DNA of 64,000 bases. Source: Mikania micrantha (lineage: Eukaryota > Streptophyta > Magnoliopsida > Asterales > Asteraceae). Positions 22,086 through 33,725 of the stretch are shown here, piece by piece. The stretch's first letter is position 1; every line of letters begins with the position of its first letter. The notes beneath the pieces are model-generated. The model did no database searches. It worked only from the letters and a program-made list of their open reading frames with translations, and had not been told where the DNA came from. The stretch is from contig CM018698.1 in assembly GCA_009363875.1 (NCBI GenBank), positions 56,256,567 through 56,320,566 on the forward strand, given 5' to 3'. A program made the translations under genes and the position numbers.

Positions 22086-23210
22086 GTTGACAATTTATCA
22101 CACATCTTTAAAAACACTCGATAAGAACAATCAATAAGGAGATAATAATCACTTCATCTCCACAGTAACTAGTAATTGCCCATCACAACTAAAATGTTTT
22201 CTTCTTGGTTTTTTTTTTTTGAACGGAACTAAAATGGTATCATCTCACTTATTGATCCTCACAAGGAACATTTAATGTTTTTAGTTTCTTTATCCGTACG
22301 TCCAACTACACTCGGCCTTCAACTATTAGCCCATTGGGCCATGTCAAATTTTGTTTCTTTACTATAGAAAATGTGTTCATGTAAATATGTAATCACCCTA
22401 GTATTAATCTTGAGTTCAATTTACATATAGATTTAACAGAAAGTTAAATTACATAGTCATAGTCAAAGTCAATGAAAGTCAAACCTTTGATTTTAACCGA
22501 TGACACACTTCGACATTATAGTTGTCACTGATGGTGTCATCCCAATAGTTATTCAATTTCAACTTATTCGTGCAAGTTGATTTGGCATTAATTACAACTG
22601 CGTAATTTTCACTGAATGATTGCAATCGAGGAACCGAAACATTAACAATGTGGTTTTTCTGATTTTACCATGATACCTTTGTCAAAATCCCATTCTCACC
22701 ATCTCTTTCTTCATGTTGTTCTTATTTTTTTTTTTTCTGATTTTAATTGTATTTTTCATATATTGTAGTTAGACTACTTTTATTTTATTTTTTATTGCAA
22801 GTGGTTATGCAAGTGTTTTATTTAAATGTTAAGAAGAAATTCCTACTGCTATAAACTTGACTTGTTTACAAGCATAAATCATGGTTTGGTACATAAAAGG
22901 TCATGGAACACGTTGAACTGGTTTACACCAAGCCACATAAAGGACATCATGGTGTACTTTTGGCTAAAAAAGTTAAATCACACTTGTTTAATAGGTTTGT
23001 ATGGTTTTATTCAATATACTTGACATATGAGCATAAAGGAGAATATAGCATGTCAAGAATGTAGAAAACAAACCCGGAGAATCATTCATAAAAATAAATA
23101 TCGATCGAATTAAAAAACGATTGAAAAGTAAAAGCAGGTAGTTATTTTGAATCCATCTACCCTTACTAGTGATTTTAGCTTGTTTTTATTTTAAAGCACC
23201 AAGGATAACT
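22086..23210. other. Intergenic DNA, nothing recognised
   Basis: AT-rich sequence with T-runs (22208-22221, 22725-22736). Short ORFs such as 22826-23023 show no recognisable motif or codon bias. I see no repeat boundary. Confidence 0.5.
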
Positions 23211-23561
23211 TCACAAGAAATAACACCAATTTGGACTCGAACACGTATTTGGATTTGAACACATATTTGGACACGAATGTGGCATCACTGGCATGTATGG
23301 ATAATGAGGCGGCATTGGCATTGTCGTTGGCAGTCCATTAGGATGATATATCGTGTTTGTGTTTCTCCATTTATCCTCTTTTGGTCTATTCATGTGTGCT
23401 ATGATTGATCCTACTTGGGATTTGACTGAATCTACTCCGGCTAAGGCTGATCCGGATTCTTTCTTGGCTTCTTTTGCGTCTTTTTTGGCTTCTTTCGCGT
23501 CTTTCTTGGCTTCTTCCACGTCTTCTGTGTTTTTGTCCACGTTTTTCTCCAAGGTTTTCAT
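23211..23561 (-). CDS. Small coiled-coil protein with Met/Pro/Cys-rich tail, unknown
   Basis: An ATG at 23561 opens 116 codons. Residues about 10-36 are charged and contain three copies of a KDAKEAK heptad-like unit, predicting a helix or coiled coil. The rest is a spaced Met/Pro/Tyr stretch (PMPPHYPYMPVMPH) and Asn-Pro-Cys repeats (CSNPNTCSSPNWC). The last four residues are CYFL, which could be read as a CaaX-like ending. The Lys-rich linker and Met/Pro tail resemble the back half of heavy-metal-associated isoprenylated proteins, but no HMA domain lies upstream. I do not assign a function. It may be a gene fragment or a chance ORF. Confidence 0.35.
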   Translation of the reverse strand: MKTLEKNVDKNTEDVEEAKKDAKEAKKDAKEAKKESGSALAGVDSVKSQVGSIIAHMNRPKEDKWRNTNTIYHPNGLPTTMPMPPHYPYMPVMPHSCPNMCSNPNTCSSPNWCYFL

Positions 23562-24284
23562 TATATTGTAGACTAAGGATGCACAGAATTTATAAACAAA
23601 AGAAGAAAGTTAATGTAGATCATGAATGACGAGTTAAAATTTACTTGTGAAGTAAATTTTTCAAGAAAATAAATTATACATTGTTGAATGATTATGTGTC
23701 CAACATTATTAATATTTGAAGGCATATCTTTAAAATTATATATATCATCACCACACTTTATTAAAATATAAAGATTATTTTTCACGTTTGATCATACATG
23801 CAAAGAGAAACTATGTGTAATTGTGATCAACGTACAAAAAGAAACACAGTTCATTATTCTATGTTTTAACTCGGTTCGATTGTTGGGTTTTGTCAGGATG
23901 GCTATCAGATTTTGTTTCGACATGCCCAAAGCATGCTCACCTTTATTGAGGAGGAAAGAGCAAAAGTAAATTTTGTTTCGATTGTTGGGTTCGACAACTT
24001 GGTTCCAATGATACAAAAATGAGTTTCAACCGGAAATTGTTTGGGTTGGTTTTCGAGTTTTTAATAATCCTTCTTAGTGTTTAACTTACAACACTTTAGT
24101 TGTTTTAAACCCAAAACTTACAACGATCTTACATCTCAAACGATGATTAATTTTCGCAAAGTCATAAAAGAAGAAAGTGTTGTAAATGTCTTATAATGAT
24201 GTTAAAAAAAATCTAAGATGTGGCTTTATCTTGATGAGTTATTTCGGGTTAATGCTTTAAGAGTGTGTTATTATTTGTTTACAG

Positions 24285-24285
24285 T

Positions 24286-24325
<40 letters not shown>

Positions 24326-24326
24326 A
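24285..24326. repeat. (AT)n microsatellite
   Basis: About 40 bases of alternating TA at the left edge of a foldback element. It may mark the TA-rich target of insertion. Confidence 0.85.
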
Positions 24327-24850
24327 TGGTTCATTTGTTAACCCTTCCTTATTGTGATAACCGCATAACCCTGGCATTTTTTGCGTTTTTTGCTTGAATC
24401 TTTGTTTTTTTTCATTGTCTTTATTATATATAAATAGAGGGGTTTCTTTTTTGTGTTTTTGTTAATTCATCACCGTTTAGAAATTATTTGCAACTGTAAG
24501 TAAGTGGTAACCCATATAACCCTGCAAAAAATACCCGAATATTTGATTTTTTTTTCATGGTCTTTATTATACATATTTAGGGGGGTTTCTTTTTGTGTTT
24601 TGGCTAATTCGCAAGGCAAATCGAATTTGCGTCGGTGTAAATTCGATTTGCATTTCGCAACATTCAGAAAAGTGCAAAAACTTTACACCGATGCAAATTT
24701 TATTTGCATTGCGAATTAGCCAAAACACAAAAAATAAACCCTCCTAAATATGTATAATAAAGACCATAAAAAAATCAAAGATTCGGGCATTGTTTGCAGG
24801 GTTAACACAATTAAGCAGGGTTCTTATTTGAACCAAATCCTATATATATA
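24327..24850. mobile_element. Foldback/MITE-like element
   Basis: The left end tataggatggttcatttg matches the reverse complement of the right end, which reads caaataagaaccctgc-type sequence ending in aaatcctatata. Inner arms also pair: 24504-24640 (taaccctgcaaaaaatacccgaat, tctttattatacatatttagg, tgtgttttggctaattcgca) pairs with 24665-24810. The left arm carries the unit twice (about 24360-24470 and 24500-24620). No transposase is encoded. It sits in TA-rich DNA, consistent with a non-autonomous terminal-inverted-repeat element. The superfamily is not assigned. Confidence 0.7.
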
Positions 24851-25299
24851 TAAATTTAGTAATACTAAAACAAGCCAAAATGAACAAGCCAAAGGAACGA
24901 CCATCCAAAATTTTTAAAACTAAATTACTATAAACTATGGTCAGAAAAACGAGTATTTTTTTTATAAATACGAACTTTTTTAAACTGGTTTTTAAAAAAA
25001 ATAATAATAAAAGTTTTATGAAACCAGTTTTTAAAAAATAAAAATAATTTAAAACCGGTATTTGTTTACCTCGTGTAATACATGGATAATAACATATATT
25101 TTGGAAAAATGGCATGTTTAAAAATAGTTTTTGTATATGAAACTTTAAAAAAATAAATGTTTAAAAAAATGATATTATTATTTTATTAATTAAAGTATAT
25201 CTTATATCTAATTTCTTATTTATTTTTATTCAATACATGTAATCCACGGGCAATAGTTTCGTTAGTTATAAAAAAAATGTAAGGTTAGTTAAAATGAAA
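24851..25299. other. AT-rich spacer downstream of the PDLP-like gene
   Basis: Contains direct repeats of aaaccagtttttaaaaaa and variants (24975-25060). No kinase exon or other coding block is visible on the minus strand downstream of the gene, which matters for deciding between a PDLP and a receptor kinase. Confidence 0.5.
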
Positions 25300-26566
25300 T
25301 TACTTACAGCTTATATTGTAAGGGTTTTTGATTGCAAAAATCAAACCAAAAGCCAAACTCCCACCGCCTACTGCGGCCGCAATAATATACCCAATCCACT
25401 TTAATTTGTTGTTTCCTCCTCCACTGCTTTTATTAACAACATCCTCCTTACCTGCATTAATTAATCATGCGGACTTTATAATATGTTATATAATATAGCA
25501 ATATTTTCGTTTATTTAACAGTAACACTATTGTTTATAAAACAAATCTTTAAGTTCAAATCTAGGCAAAAATAAGTTAATTGGAGCAGTTTATTAGATTT
25601 ACGAGTAAAATATATATAAACAATTTAATTTTACTATGTTTTAATATGAAACACATATTTACATTTCAAATAAAACACCTAGATAAGGTTTAAAGAGGTC
25701 CTCTCTAAAATTTGGTTTTATATGAGACAATCCTTATACACACACTCATTATTTTATATTCATTTATTAGGATAACCACTAATGTCATTAAGTTAAAATA
25801 CTATAAGCTTATATCTATATATATAGATGCAATAATATAAATCATTGTCACCACCATGACGATTGCCACAAACATTCTTACCATGATCAGCATATCGGAT
25901 ATAACATTTTCCAAAGTACATATCACCCCAAGTTGATGTCTCACACTCTGTTCTCAACTGTGCAAATGCTTCTGAAAGACAATCTTGACAATCACTTAAA
26001 CTTAAATCTTGTACGCATTGTGCCACACCTTCTATGCTCCCAAAAACAACCCCACGATAGTATTGCCCGTTGCCACCAACAAGATATGCCAATGCACCAT
26101 CTATACGGTTCAAGACATCTGAGTTGTAGCCAATTGAAGGGCCACATCTCCTATACACCTCAGTCTTTTCCTGGACCCCAAAGAATGACATGTTATCGTA
26201 CTTCACATAGCATCCTTCGAATTGTATTTCTCCGCCTGTGGACATAGGACAAGCTGTTTTGAGTTCACTAATAGCACTAACCACGCAATCTTTACAATTT
26301 AGAGAGTTAAGGTCGCCTCTACATTGGAAGAGGCCATAAACGGCATCGTTTTGTGGGGAGATTTCAAATTTGTTGAAGTTGTACATAGATGCCGAGTCAA
26401 CTAAGGAAGTGAATAGTGAGTTGATGCTTGACTCATAGGGTGTTGTTAAGGTGAAATTGAGTTGAGAGCAACGAACATAGATGTTCGAAGTTGCAGTAGA
26501 CACCGATGATAACCAAAGCATGAGAGAAAACAAAAGGAAAGAAAGAGAGAGAGCTTGTTGTAACAT
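25300..26566 (-). CDS. Plasmodesmata-located protein (PDLP6/7/8-like), two exons
   Basis: Exon 1 is 26566-25882 and exon 2 is 25451-25300. The intron has a canonical donor (catG|GTAAGA) and acceptor (aatgcag|GTAAGG), and the frame is kept across it (codon GGT split 1/2). The protein is 278 residues. It has a signal peptide (about 1-25, MLQQALSLSFLLFSLMLWLS) and two DUF26/Gnk2 domains, each with C-x8-C-x2-C (C82/C91/C94 and C184/C193/C196). A Gly/Asn linker, one membrane helix (about 248-269) and a tail of about nine residues follow. This is the PDLP plan rather than a receptor kinase. PDLPs are type I membrane proteins that regulate callose and cell-to-cell traffic at plasmodesmata. The start is the ATG at 26566; a longer in-frame reading would need a TTG at 26587. 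A GTAAGT at the stop codon could be a donor for a further exon, but none is seen. It appears intact. Confidence 0.85.
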
Positions 26567-26622
26567 TTTGTAAGCATATATTTTCAATCCTCTAATGGCT
26601 TATTGTGAGTCATTCACAATTA

Positions 26623-26643
26623 CACGTGCATATGCCATATATA
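26623..26643 (-). promoter_or_regulatory. TATA box and G-box core upstream of the PDLP-like gene
   Basis: On the minus strand tatatat (26643-26637) lies about 70-75 bases before the ATG at 26566. A CACGTG palindrome (26623-26628) lies just downstream of it. CACGTG is the core bound by bHLH and bZIP factors. Its place between the TATA box and the start is unusual, so its role is uncertain. Confidence 0.5.
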
Positions 26644-26799
26644 GGAGTTTTTTTTCCAAAAGGGTATTGGTGAAAAATTATTTACCCAAATGAGTGATTT
26701 AAAAAATATTTACCTATTTTTTTTAATTAAATCACTTCGGTCTCTTTAGGTTTTCCATTTTGATTCAATCAAAAAAATTATAATTAAGACCCTATTTAG

Positions 26800-27185
26800 G
26801 ATTACTTATTTAACTTTAAAATGATTTTTTGTTAAAAGTGCTTATTAACTTTTAGCTTTTTGAAATGAAGTGTTTAAAAATGTGTTTGGATTAGCTTTTC
26901 CAAAATGAATTTTTAAAATGACCAAAAAGAACACTTTTTTATTGACACAATTTAAAGGTTATTGGGTAAAGGATAAAAAGTGGGGCAGACTTGTAATTGT
27001 ATGTTAATAATTAATAAGTTATTTTGAAAAGTTATAATTTTTAGCCTTTCCCTTTACAAAAAGTCATTTACAAAAGCCATTTTAAGTTTGGTAAACAACT
27101 TATCAACTTATTAGCTTTTTGAAAAAGTCATTTAGTCAATAAGTCATTTTTAAATGAAATCAACAAACACGGCCTAACCGGTTAA
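26800..27185. mobile_element. Possible MITE-like repeat near the PDLP-like gene
   Basis: Contains repeated phrases (cttattaacttttagctttttgaaa; caacttattagctttttgaaaaagtcattt) and the phrase gtgtttggattagctttt near the left, with aacaaacacggcc near the right, a style common in plant non-autonomous elements. Clear inverted termini or target duplications were not found by eye. Confidence 0.3.
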
Positions 27186-27189
27186 AAAT

Positions 27190-28200
27190 AAAGACATAAG
27201 TGAAAAGCACACATTTTGGTAACTATTTTTCAAATCGTCCATTTTGATAAATATTTTTCTTTACAACACCTTTTAGAAAAAAAAAAAAAACTCAAGAAAA
27301 GAGCGTAAGTTTGTGGGTGTCATTTCTAACCTTAGATATTTTTGTTTAGCCGCCTACCGGTAACAACCAATGACGAAGACGAATGATTGATAGTTGACTA
27401 AAACAAAAAGAAATAATGAAATTAAAAGTTCTAGCGAGAAAAGATCATGGAAACTTTGTATGATTATTGTACTAGCTACACTACTAACGTTGTGTACTAT
27501 GTCCGTCACATGAGTGTGAGGGCCCCTAGCTTCTCGTGATGTTTAACCTAAGATGGCTCGCAATGTTAAATGTTGCATTACTACATGCATCCGAGTTCAG
27601 ACCCATCTATCTCACGTGAATTATCTCTCATCTTTTTAACTCCAACTCATCATTCCGACATATATCTTCCCTCTTTCACATCCTTTCCAATTTCTCTCAC
27701 TCAGCACTTGGTTGTACTTCCGGAAATACAAGGTAGGGGAAGAACGGGACGCTTTATCGCATCTATTAGAGAGGCAGCCGTTCACACGGGACGTGGGTTC
27801 AAATTAGAAATGACGTAGCACATGACTCAAGAGACTGATCTAATGTTGCTTCGAGAAGTGGGTCCAAAGCTAAATATAGCATGCATGTATGTAATGAGAA
27901 ATAGGGCGGCCAAAGAATAGGAAGAAATAATCAAACTAAGTAGGCGACAAGACATGTTGTTTGGTTTATTTGATGAGTAAATAAAAGTTATGAATCATGC
28001 ATACTTTGTTTAAAGATTAAGTATTAAGAGGTTGGTTTATTGGTTCAAATGTATTCTTTTAGTTAAACAATCCGTTCTAGCATTTGACTGGTTTAAGGAT
28101 AATCTCTTAACTGAGTCATTAAGAGGCTATAAAACAAACCCGTAAAAAAAGAAAAAGAGTTTGCACGCGATGATAGTAATAGATCGAGAGTACCATATTA
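27190..28200. other. Intergenic DNA, nothing recognised
   Basis: No protein family recognised. The ORF at 27570-27818 has no motif and sits in sequence of ordinary composition. Confidence 0.45.
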
Positions 28201-28204
28201 CCTT

Positions 28205-28560
28205 AGGGGTGTTCCTCGGGTCAGATAATGAGTAATCTGATTATTCGGATCAGGTTAGTCGGGTTTGAAAATTTTTTTTCTATCCAAAACCCAACCAGAC
28301 CTGAAACTCAAAATATATTATCCGACCCGAACAACCGAAAAACGGTGACTCTTACATCTGAATAAACCTAGTTTATTCGAATATCCGACCCGAAAAACTA
28401 CTTTCTGCCTATTTGAAACCCAACCCATCAGACCTCAATCTAAAATCATATTATCCGACCCGGAAAACCCGAACAACTCATATTAGATTCCGGATGAATT
28501 TTTTTTTCAGGTTTTGTATATGATTCAAATTTCGAATTTTTTTCGAGTTTCGGATATTGT
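28205..28560. repeat. Degenerate repeat with recurring tccgacccgaaaa motif
   Basis: The motif ccgaccc(g)gaaaa recurs at about 28323, 28385 and 28457 (with atccgacccg). It is mixed with gggtttgaaa, aaacccaacc and cggatcagg phrases and begins near taggggtgttcc. This looks like an old non-autonomous repeat, class unknown. No coding content. Confidence 0.4.
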
Positions 28561-30780
28561 TAACACCCAGATAATATGTGGAGATAAAAAGAGAAATATG
28601 TGGAGATGAAAGAGAAGCATGCACCGCGTGAAAAGCGAGTGAAACTCCGACAATAATTGAATGGGACATTGTTTGTTAGAAATTTTGTGTCAAATACATT
28701 GTTTAGTAAAAGTGATGAATTTTGTTTTTTGTTTTTTTCTTCTTTTTGAGATGTGTTGAATAAACAAGCAACCAAACTTACTGGTGTGTTATGGTGTTAT
28801 GATAATATTAAAACTAGCGCGTTACAATATGATGATAAGATTAAAAGAAATATATATATATAAGGTTGCAGTGAATCGGTTGCGGGGATTGAAACATATA
28901 TAGAATACACTACTATTCACCATATGTTACGATATAATAATTATACAAAAGTAATTTAGAAGGAAAGAATTTAAGCATGTTTCGTCGGATCCATAGATGG
29001 TTTAATGGTATGTTACGGAGTGTCTACAAAACGTTGTTACGTGGTGTGTTTTGTCTTTAAAGATTGAAACACATGTCAAAAAACAATATTATGTCACACT
29101 GTGTCCCCTAAACAGTCTTAAATATATCTAACTAGCCGTGGAGATTATGTAGTGAAAAAGAAGTTATTTAAAATGTGAAAAAATAATGAAAATGCATAAA
29201 AAATAATTAGTAGGACGACAAATTAATAGGAAGCATATATGATATATCTATGTGACATGTTGATGAAAGATACCATCTATTGATCATCTTGATAATTAAT
29301 TAAATTTAATACTTATTATCTCACTTGGATCTAGGATGTTGTTTTAAACTGAACCCAATCCGTATATATGCCCGAACATGAATAAGAGTCAACCTAAAAT
29401 ATCAAAGTTGATTAAGCTTTTATCCCGAACCTTGTAGAATATAACAGAAAATAAAAACGAGATTTTTATACCGGATGAATTGAAAGTCGTAGATAACACT
29501 TTCAGATCAAACTAATTGTGGTTCACCTAAATATTTGATAGAATAAAATTCAATTTCAAAAACGAAGAACAAGTATGAATTTGTAATTGATTTCTAATCG
29601 AACTAGAAGTTTGATTGAATCGAATGGAATAACTGCCTCTTGTCTGTTTTGAATTTTTAATTTTCTAGTATTTGCCATTAAAATAATAAAATGAATTTTA
29701 TGGCAAAATTCATAAAATTAATTTTTCTATTGATTTTTGACCCATCCAGGGGCTGCCGCCTCTTATACCCCGCTCTCTCCAGAGGCGTGACCCTCGGACC
29801 CCTACGAAGGGAGTGTTGTCTCCTTGGAACACACATTGAATCATAAAACATTAAACAATCGTGCACCACAAACCAAACTTGTTTAATGAATTTAATGATT
29901 CACATTTATTAACAAAATTAATCCAATTACACTAAAATATCTAACAAACCTAACTATTCTTATTTTGTTAAGTGAATGGTTACATTTTTGGTGATTCAGT
30001 ATCCATATTAAAATTCTAAATAGAACTCTTGATTTTTTATTGTTAACTCTAACAGGTTCAAACTTCCAAGAGTAGCTTTGAATAATTCAATCAACTAATC
30101 TTATTACAAATCCCTACCGTCTAGGATTTAATTGTCATCTTCAATTAAATTCTAACAATTTGATTATCATTTTAGCAAGAGAACAACTGATTTTCGTATA
30201 CATCATTTACAAATTGAGATTTTTTATCAAAATATGTCAAATCCAGTTCGAATAAGTTTTCAGTCTTATGATTACTATAATTAGTTGATTGTCATGACAG
30301 TTTTATGATCACTCTTGTTTGTAGTTTCACGATTATCAACATTGTTTGCAATGATTGAACAGGTCGATCTTGATTGTTTATGGCCAATCCAAATACTTTT
30401 ATACCCGTCTGGTAGCCAGATACTTTGTGATAATATTTTTGTTAATTAATTAATTTTTATTTCAATTTCTTTTATGTTCATTTTTGGGCGCTGTAAATGT
30501 GGATTATAGTATACAGTATAAGCAGGTTTTTTTAGGGGCCTGGTATTTTTAACTTTTTTAGATATTATAAAAAATATATAAAACCTAGGCCTAACAAGTT
30601 TTGTTAAAATGAAAATAGTTTAATTGGTAATAGATTAGCCTACAAAAAAAGTCTCACATATTTAAAATATATTACGTTTTCCTAAATTTGTTTTACTTTC
30701 CACATTTCCAATTCCCAAACGTGCTCCCACCTTCCAAACTCTACAAAACGGATCCCTTGTAGCCTCCACTGCTTCGATTG
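28561..30780. other. Intergenic AT-rich DNA, nothing recognised
   Basis: No coding domain recognised. A GC-richer island at 29740-29850 (ggggctgccgcctct...) opens a 63-codon minus-strand ORF without known motifs and is not called. A (TA)n run lies at about 28850-28862. Confidence 0.45.
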
Positions 30781-31228
30781 CACAATTATGAGCCACCGAG
30801 TCTCAACGAGCCACTCATTGAAATATGGAGAACAATCAGATTTTGATGCGGATGAGCTTTATTTGGAGTTGAAGTTGTTTTAGATATTTTTGAATGTTAA
30901 AATTATTACCTTTTTTTATGTCATAAATAAGTTGAACCGGGTTTTTTCTTAATGTATTAATTGCATATAAGCTTGGGTTTTTTCCTAATGTATTAATTAC
31001 ATATAAAGTATTTTTATTACTATTACAGTAATTATGTCATCGGCAGAAAAAAACTTTTCTAAGTTGAATTTGTTGAATTCTTATTTACGATCGTCAATGT
31101 CACAAGACCGACTTAACGGATTGACAATGATTTCTATTGAGAACGTCATCTTAGACAATATGGATACCGAAGAGATGATCGAGACTTTTTCTTCAATAAA
31201 TACTCTGAGAGCCTCACAGTGTGCTTAG
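30781..31228 (+). pseudogene. hAT transposase remnant (C-terminal dimerisation region, ZMYM1/TTF-type)
   Basis: Two pieces are readable. Near 30830-30880 the frame gives SDFDADELYLELKLF and a stop. At 31034-31228 an ATG-led frame gives SSAEKNFSKLNLLNSYLRSS, then MSQDRLNGLTMISIENVILD and FSSIN. This is the conserved C-terminal dimerisation motif of hAT transposases and of the TTF-type zinc-finger proteins related to them (usual block S-A-E-R-x-F-S-K-L-K then L-I-K-S-Y-L-R-S). The N-terminal BED or TTF finger and the DDE core are not present within the 2 kb upstream. A gap of about 150 AT-rich bases separates the two pieces; it could be an intron or deletion scar. It is best read as a decayed fragment, not a live gene. 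Confidence 0.75.
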
Positions 31229-31441
31229 GTATTTAAAATATATTATTATGATATCATACTTTGGTTTTTGTTAATTTTTTTAATAAATGTATTCATATTA
31301 TTAAATTTATATACACATAAATTAGTAAGTAATACTCCTCATGCAATTGAATTGAAGCAACCATAGATTTCTATCATTTTCCAATTTCTATGAAAATTTG
31401 ATAGTAAACGCACTTCCAAATTACATAACCCAAGACATGTG

Positions 31442-31446
31442 ACATC
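31442..31446. repeat. Probable left target site (ACATC) of the old inverted B LTR
   Basis: These five bases directly precede the start TGTAACATCTGTG of the inverted B LTR at 31447. The right end of that LTR is lost at about 47362, so the duplication cannot be confirmed. Confidence 0.35.
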
Positions 31447-31843
31447 TGTAACATCTGTGCCAGAATCGTTACCGGAACAGTAATCTGTACAGTATCTTGT
31501 GCAGTAACTCAATTATAAACTAGGAGAAATACTTAGAAGCTATTAACATTCGATGCTAAACACAAACTATTATACTATTATTCTGAAATACTGATTTAAA
31601 CCTCATGGTTTAAACAGTCAGAAACACATCAAACGGCAATGAATAGGTACACACAGGTTTGATTTGATATCATTAGGTACAAACGCATGCGAGGATAAAC
31701 AGAACAAAACTATAACAGTTGTTGTTATAGAATGTTAAACCGACGAATTATTCGTACAGGTGACGATTTGTACGAATAGATATCAAAGTTTAACGATCTG
31801 AAATGATGACTGAAAAGTAGAAAACAAAATCAGAAAGTGAAAC
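31447..31843 (+). mobile_element. Old inverted LTR of family B, left part
   Basis: It begins TGTAACATCTGTGCC, the reverse complement of the end of the B LTR at 36201. It continues as a diverged inverted copy to aaaatcagaaagtgaaac at 31843. The copy resumes at 44969 (gtacgatcg...) at exactly the next base of the B sequence. The 13-kb B element between them is therefore an insertion, with GAAAC duplicated at 31839-31843 and 44964-44968. Confidence 0.9.
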
Positions 31844-32769
31844 TGTCACACCCCGAGCCGGCGGGGTTGGATCGAAGTCCCTGTCGGGCGGAAGGTTCCT
31901 GGGGCGTGATATCGTGAGTGATAATCATGATGATCAGATTGTTTACATAGCATCAATGTTAAGAATAACTAAAGCACAGTCAAACATTAAACTAGGATTA
32001 CATAGTTAAATTACAATATCAATGCTCAGTAATTTAACTCGGTAAACCTAACAAAAGAATCATATGTTTTCTATCTTGTATCTGTACAAGATATCAAATG
32101 TGATTCGTATCCATAGCAAAACATGTGCTTCCAAAAGTATACTAGGTCAGCTAACTGGCATCCTAGTATGCAATCCAAAAGCTTAAGCTTATTCCTGTGC
32201 GTCACCTGAGAAAGCATGTGAGGAAAACAAAGTCAACACAATGGTTGGTGAGTTCATGTAGTTTTGGTATTTGTAAAATAACTTGTATTTACTGTTTCAA
32301 AGTTTACCAATTGATAGCATCCGTATGTGTTAGCTTCGATATCAGTTTAACAAGCATTATGTTTAAAAGTTTATGACATCAACCCAAAAGTGTTCATGTT
32401 TCCCCTAGGTAACAACCTTAATCTCATTAACACCACCTATATCATCCAATTCGGTATGCTTATATATAGGGCATACCCCTGGGTCAAGCCTACGACCCGC
32501 CCAGACGCCGTCCCACCACATACCAAGTCGCATGGGACATTGCTGTTAATGATAATTAAGCGTCTCACCTACCCTTTAACACACACAAAGTAGTATATGA
32601 GTATCAAGTTTGAGAGGCACCATTATGGACAACTGAACACCCTAAGGAGTTCAACATTCATCCATAACGGTCCTAAGTATAACTCGTGACGTGTTATGAT
32701 AGAGAATCCTCAAGTTGACACAAAGTCAACTAGAAGAACCCAAATCATTTTAGTCACTTGTCATAACCA

Positions 32770-33030
32770 TGGAAGAATCAAGAAGAACACTGATGACTAG
32801 TTGGGGTTGACACCTAAGTCAACACGCGGCGGCCAACAGTCGGTCTTACGATGTCCGACAAAGAAGAACACTGATGACTAGTAGGGGTTGACACCTAGGT
32901 CAACACGCGGCGGCCAACAGTCTGTCTTACAATGTCCGATAGTTTAAGTATACAAGTCTAAAGCATTCACAGAGTTTCGCTGATGACTAGTAGGGCTTGA
33001 CCAATGTCAAGACGCGGTGGTCAATCAGTC
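32770..33030. repeat. Three tandem copies of a unit of about 80-100 bp in LTR B
   Basis: The phrase ctgatgactag(t/a)(t/g)gggttgac then ac(c/a)ta(a/g)gtcaacacgcggcgg then aacagtc(g/t)gtcttac is repeated near 32790, 32870 and 32980. The third copy is altered to caatgtcaagacgcggtgg. It may reflect recent slippage in the LTR. Confidence 0.75.
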
Positions 33031-33039
33031 TGTTGTCTG

Positions 33040-33235
33040 AGCATTCCAAGCATATCAAGTATATCAAGCATTCATGTTTTCAAGCCTTCCAAGTATATCA
33101 AGCATTCGTGTTTTTCCCAAGCATGTCAAGTGTATCAAGCATTCATGTATTTTCAAGCCTTCCAAGTATGTCCAGCATTCAAGTGTTTTCAAGCCTTCCA
33201 AGTATATCAGGCATTCAAGTGTTTTAAGTATTTTA
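33040..33235. repeat. Tandem 35-50-bp units (aagccttccaagtatatcaagcattc) in LTR B
   Basis: About four to five copies of caagc(c/a)ttccaagtat(a/g)tc(a/c)agcattc, each followed by (a/g)tgttttc. The period is not a multiple that favours coding. Protein-like readings across it are artefacts. Confidence 0.8.
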
Positions 33236-33479
33236 CGCATATAAGTCTTTATAGCCTTTTAAGCGAGTAAGTCTTTCTAAGCTTATAAGTTTTCAAGTTT
33301 AAGTTTAAACAATTAAGCGTAAGTGTAAAACGAATTTACATCTAGATTAAGAGTGTAAGATATTAACTTTCAAAATAGTTGTATAAAGTACTATTATTTA
33401 GAATATGTACTTATAGTATTAGTTTTCCGAACTAGTGTATCCACTGTTAGCATTTAGCTTAAGTGTTTCAAAGCCTTAA

Positions 33480-33725
33480 CATCGAACATGTAGTCTAAGC
33501 ATAGAATTTCATAGCATAAGCATCAAGCGTATAGTTTAAGCATATAGCTTATAGCATAAGCATTTAGTCCAAAGTTTAAGAGTAAAGTTTATAGCACCAT
33601 CATCGAGCGTATAGTTTAAGCCTAGAGAAAGTTTCAGTATAAAGTTCATTGCATAAGCGTTAAGCATAAAGTTTAAGTATCAAGTTTATTGCATAAGCGT
33701 TAAGCATAAAGTTTAAACATCGTGA
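33480..33725. repeat. Tandem units based on gcataagcgttaagcataaagtttaa in LTR B
   Basis: The core aagcatagagttta or aagcataaagttta alternates with tagcataagcat and ttgcataagcgttaag over about 245 bases. The old inverted copy has the matching region at about 47160-47340, in reverse complement. Confidence 0.75.

Noticed and set aside
26566..26587. Longer N-terminus of the PDLP-like protein starting at 26587
   Set aside because: The codon at 26587 is TTG. The first ATG is at 26566 and gives a proper signal peptide.
29678..29869. Arg-rich minus-strand ORF
   Set aside because: 63 codons in an isolated GC-rich patch, no known motif, no supporting context.
31849..33270. CRISPR-like regular repeat array
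   Set aside because: Repeats are directly adjacent and degenerate with no unique spacers, and this is plant nuclear DNA.
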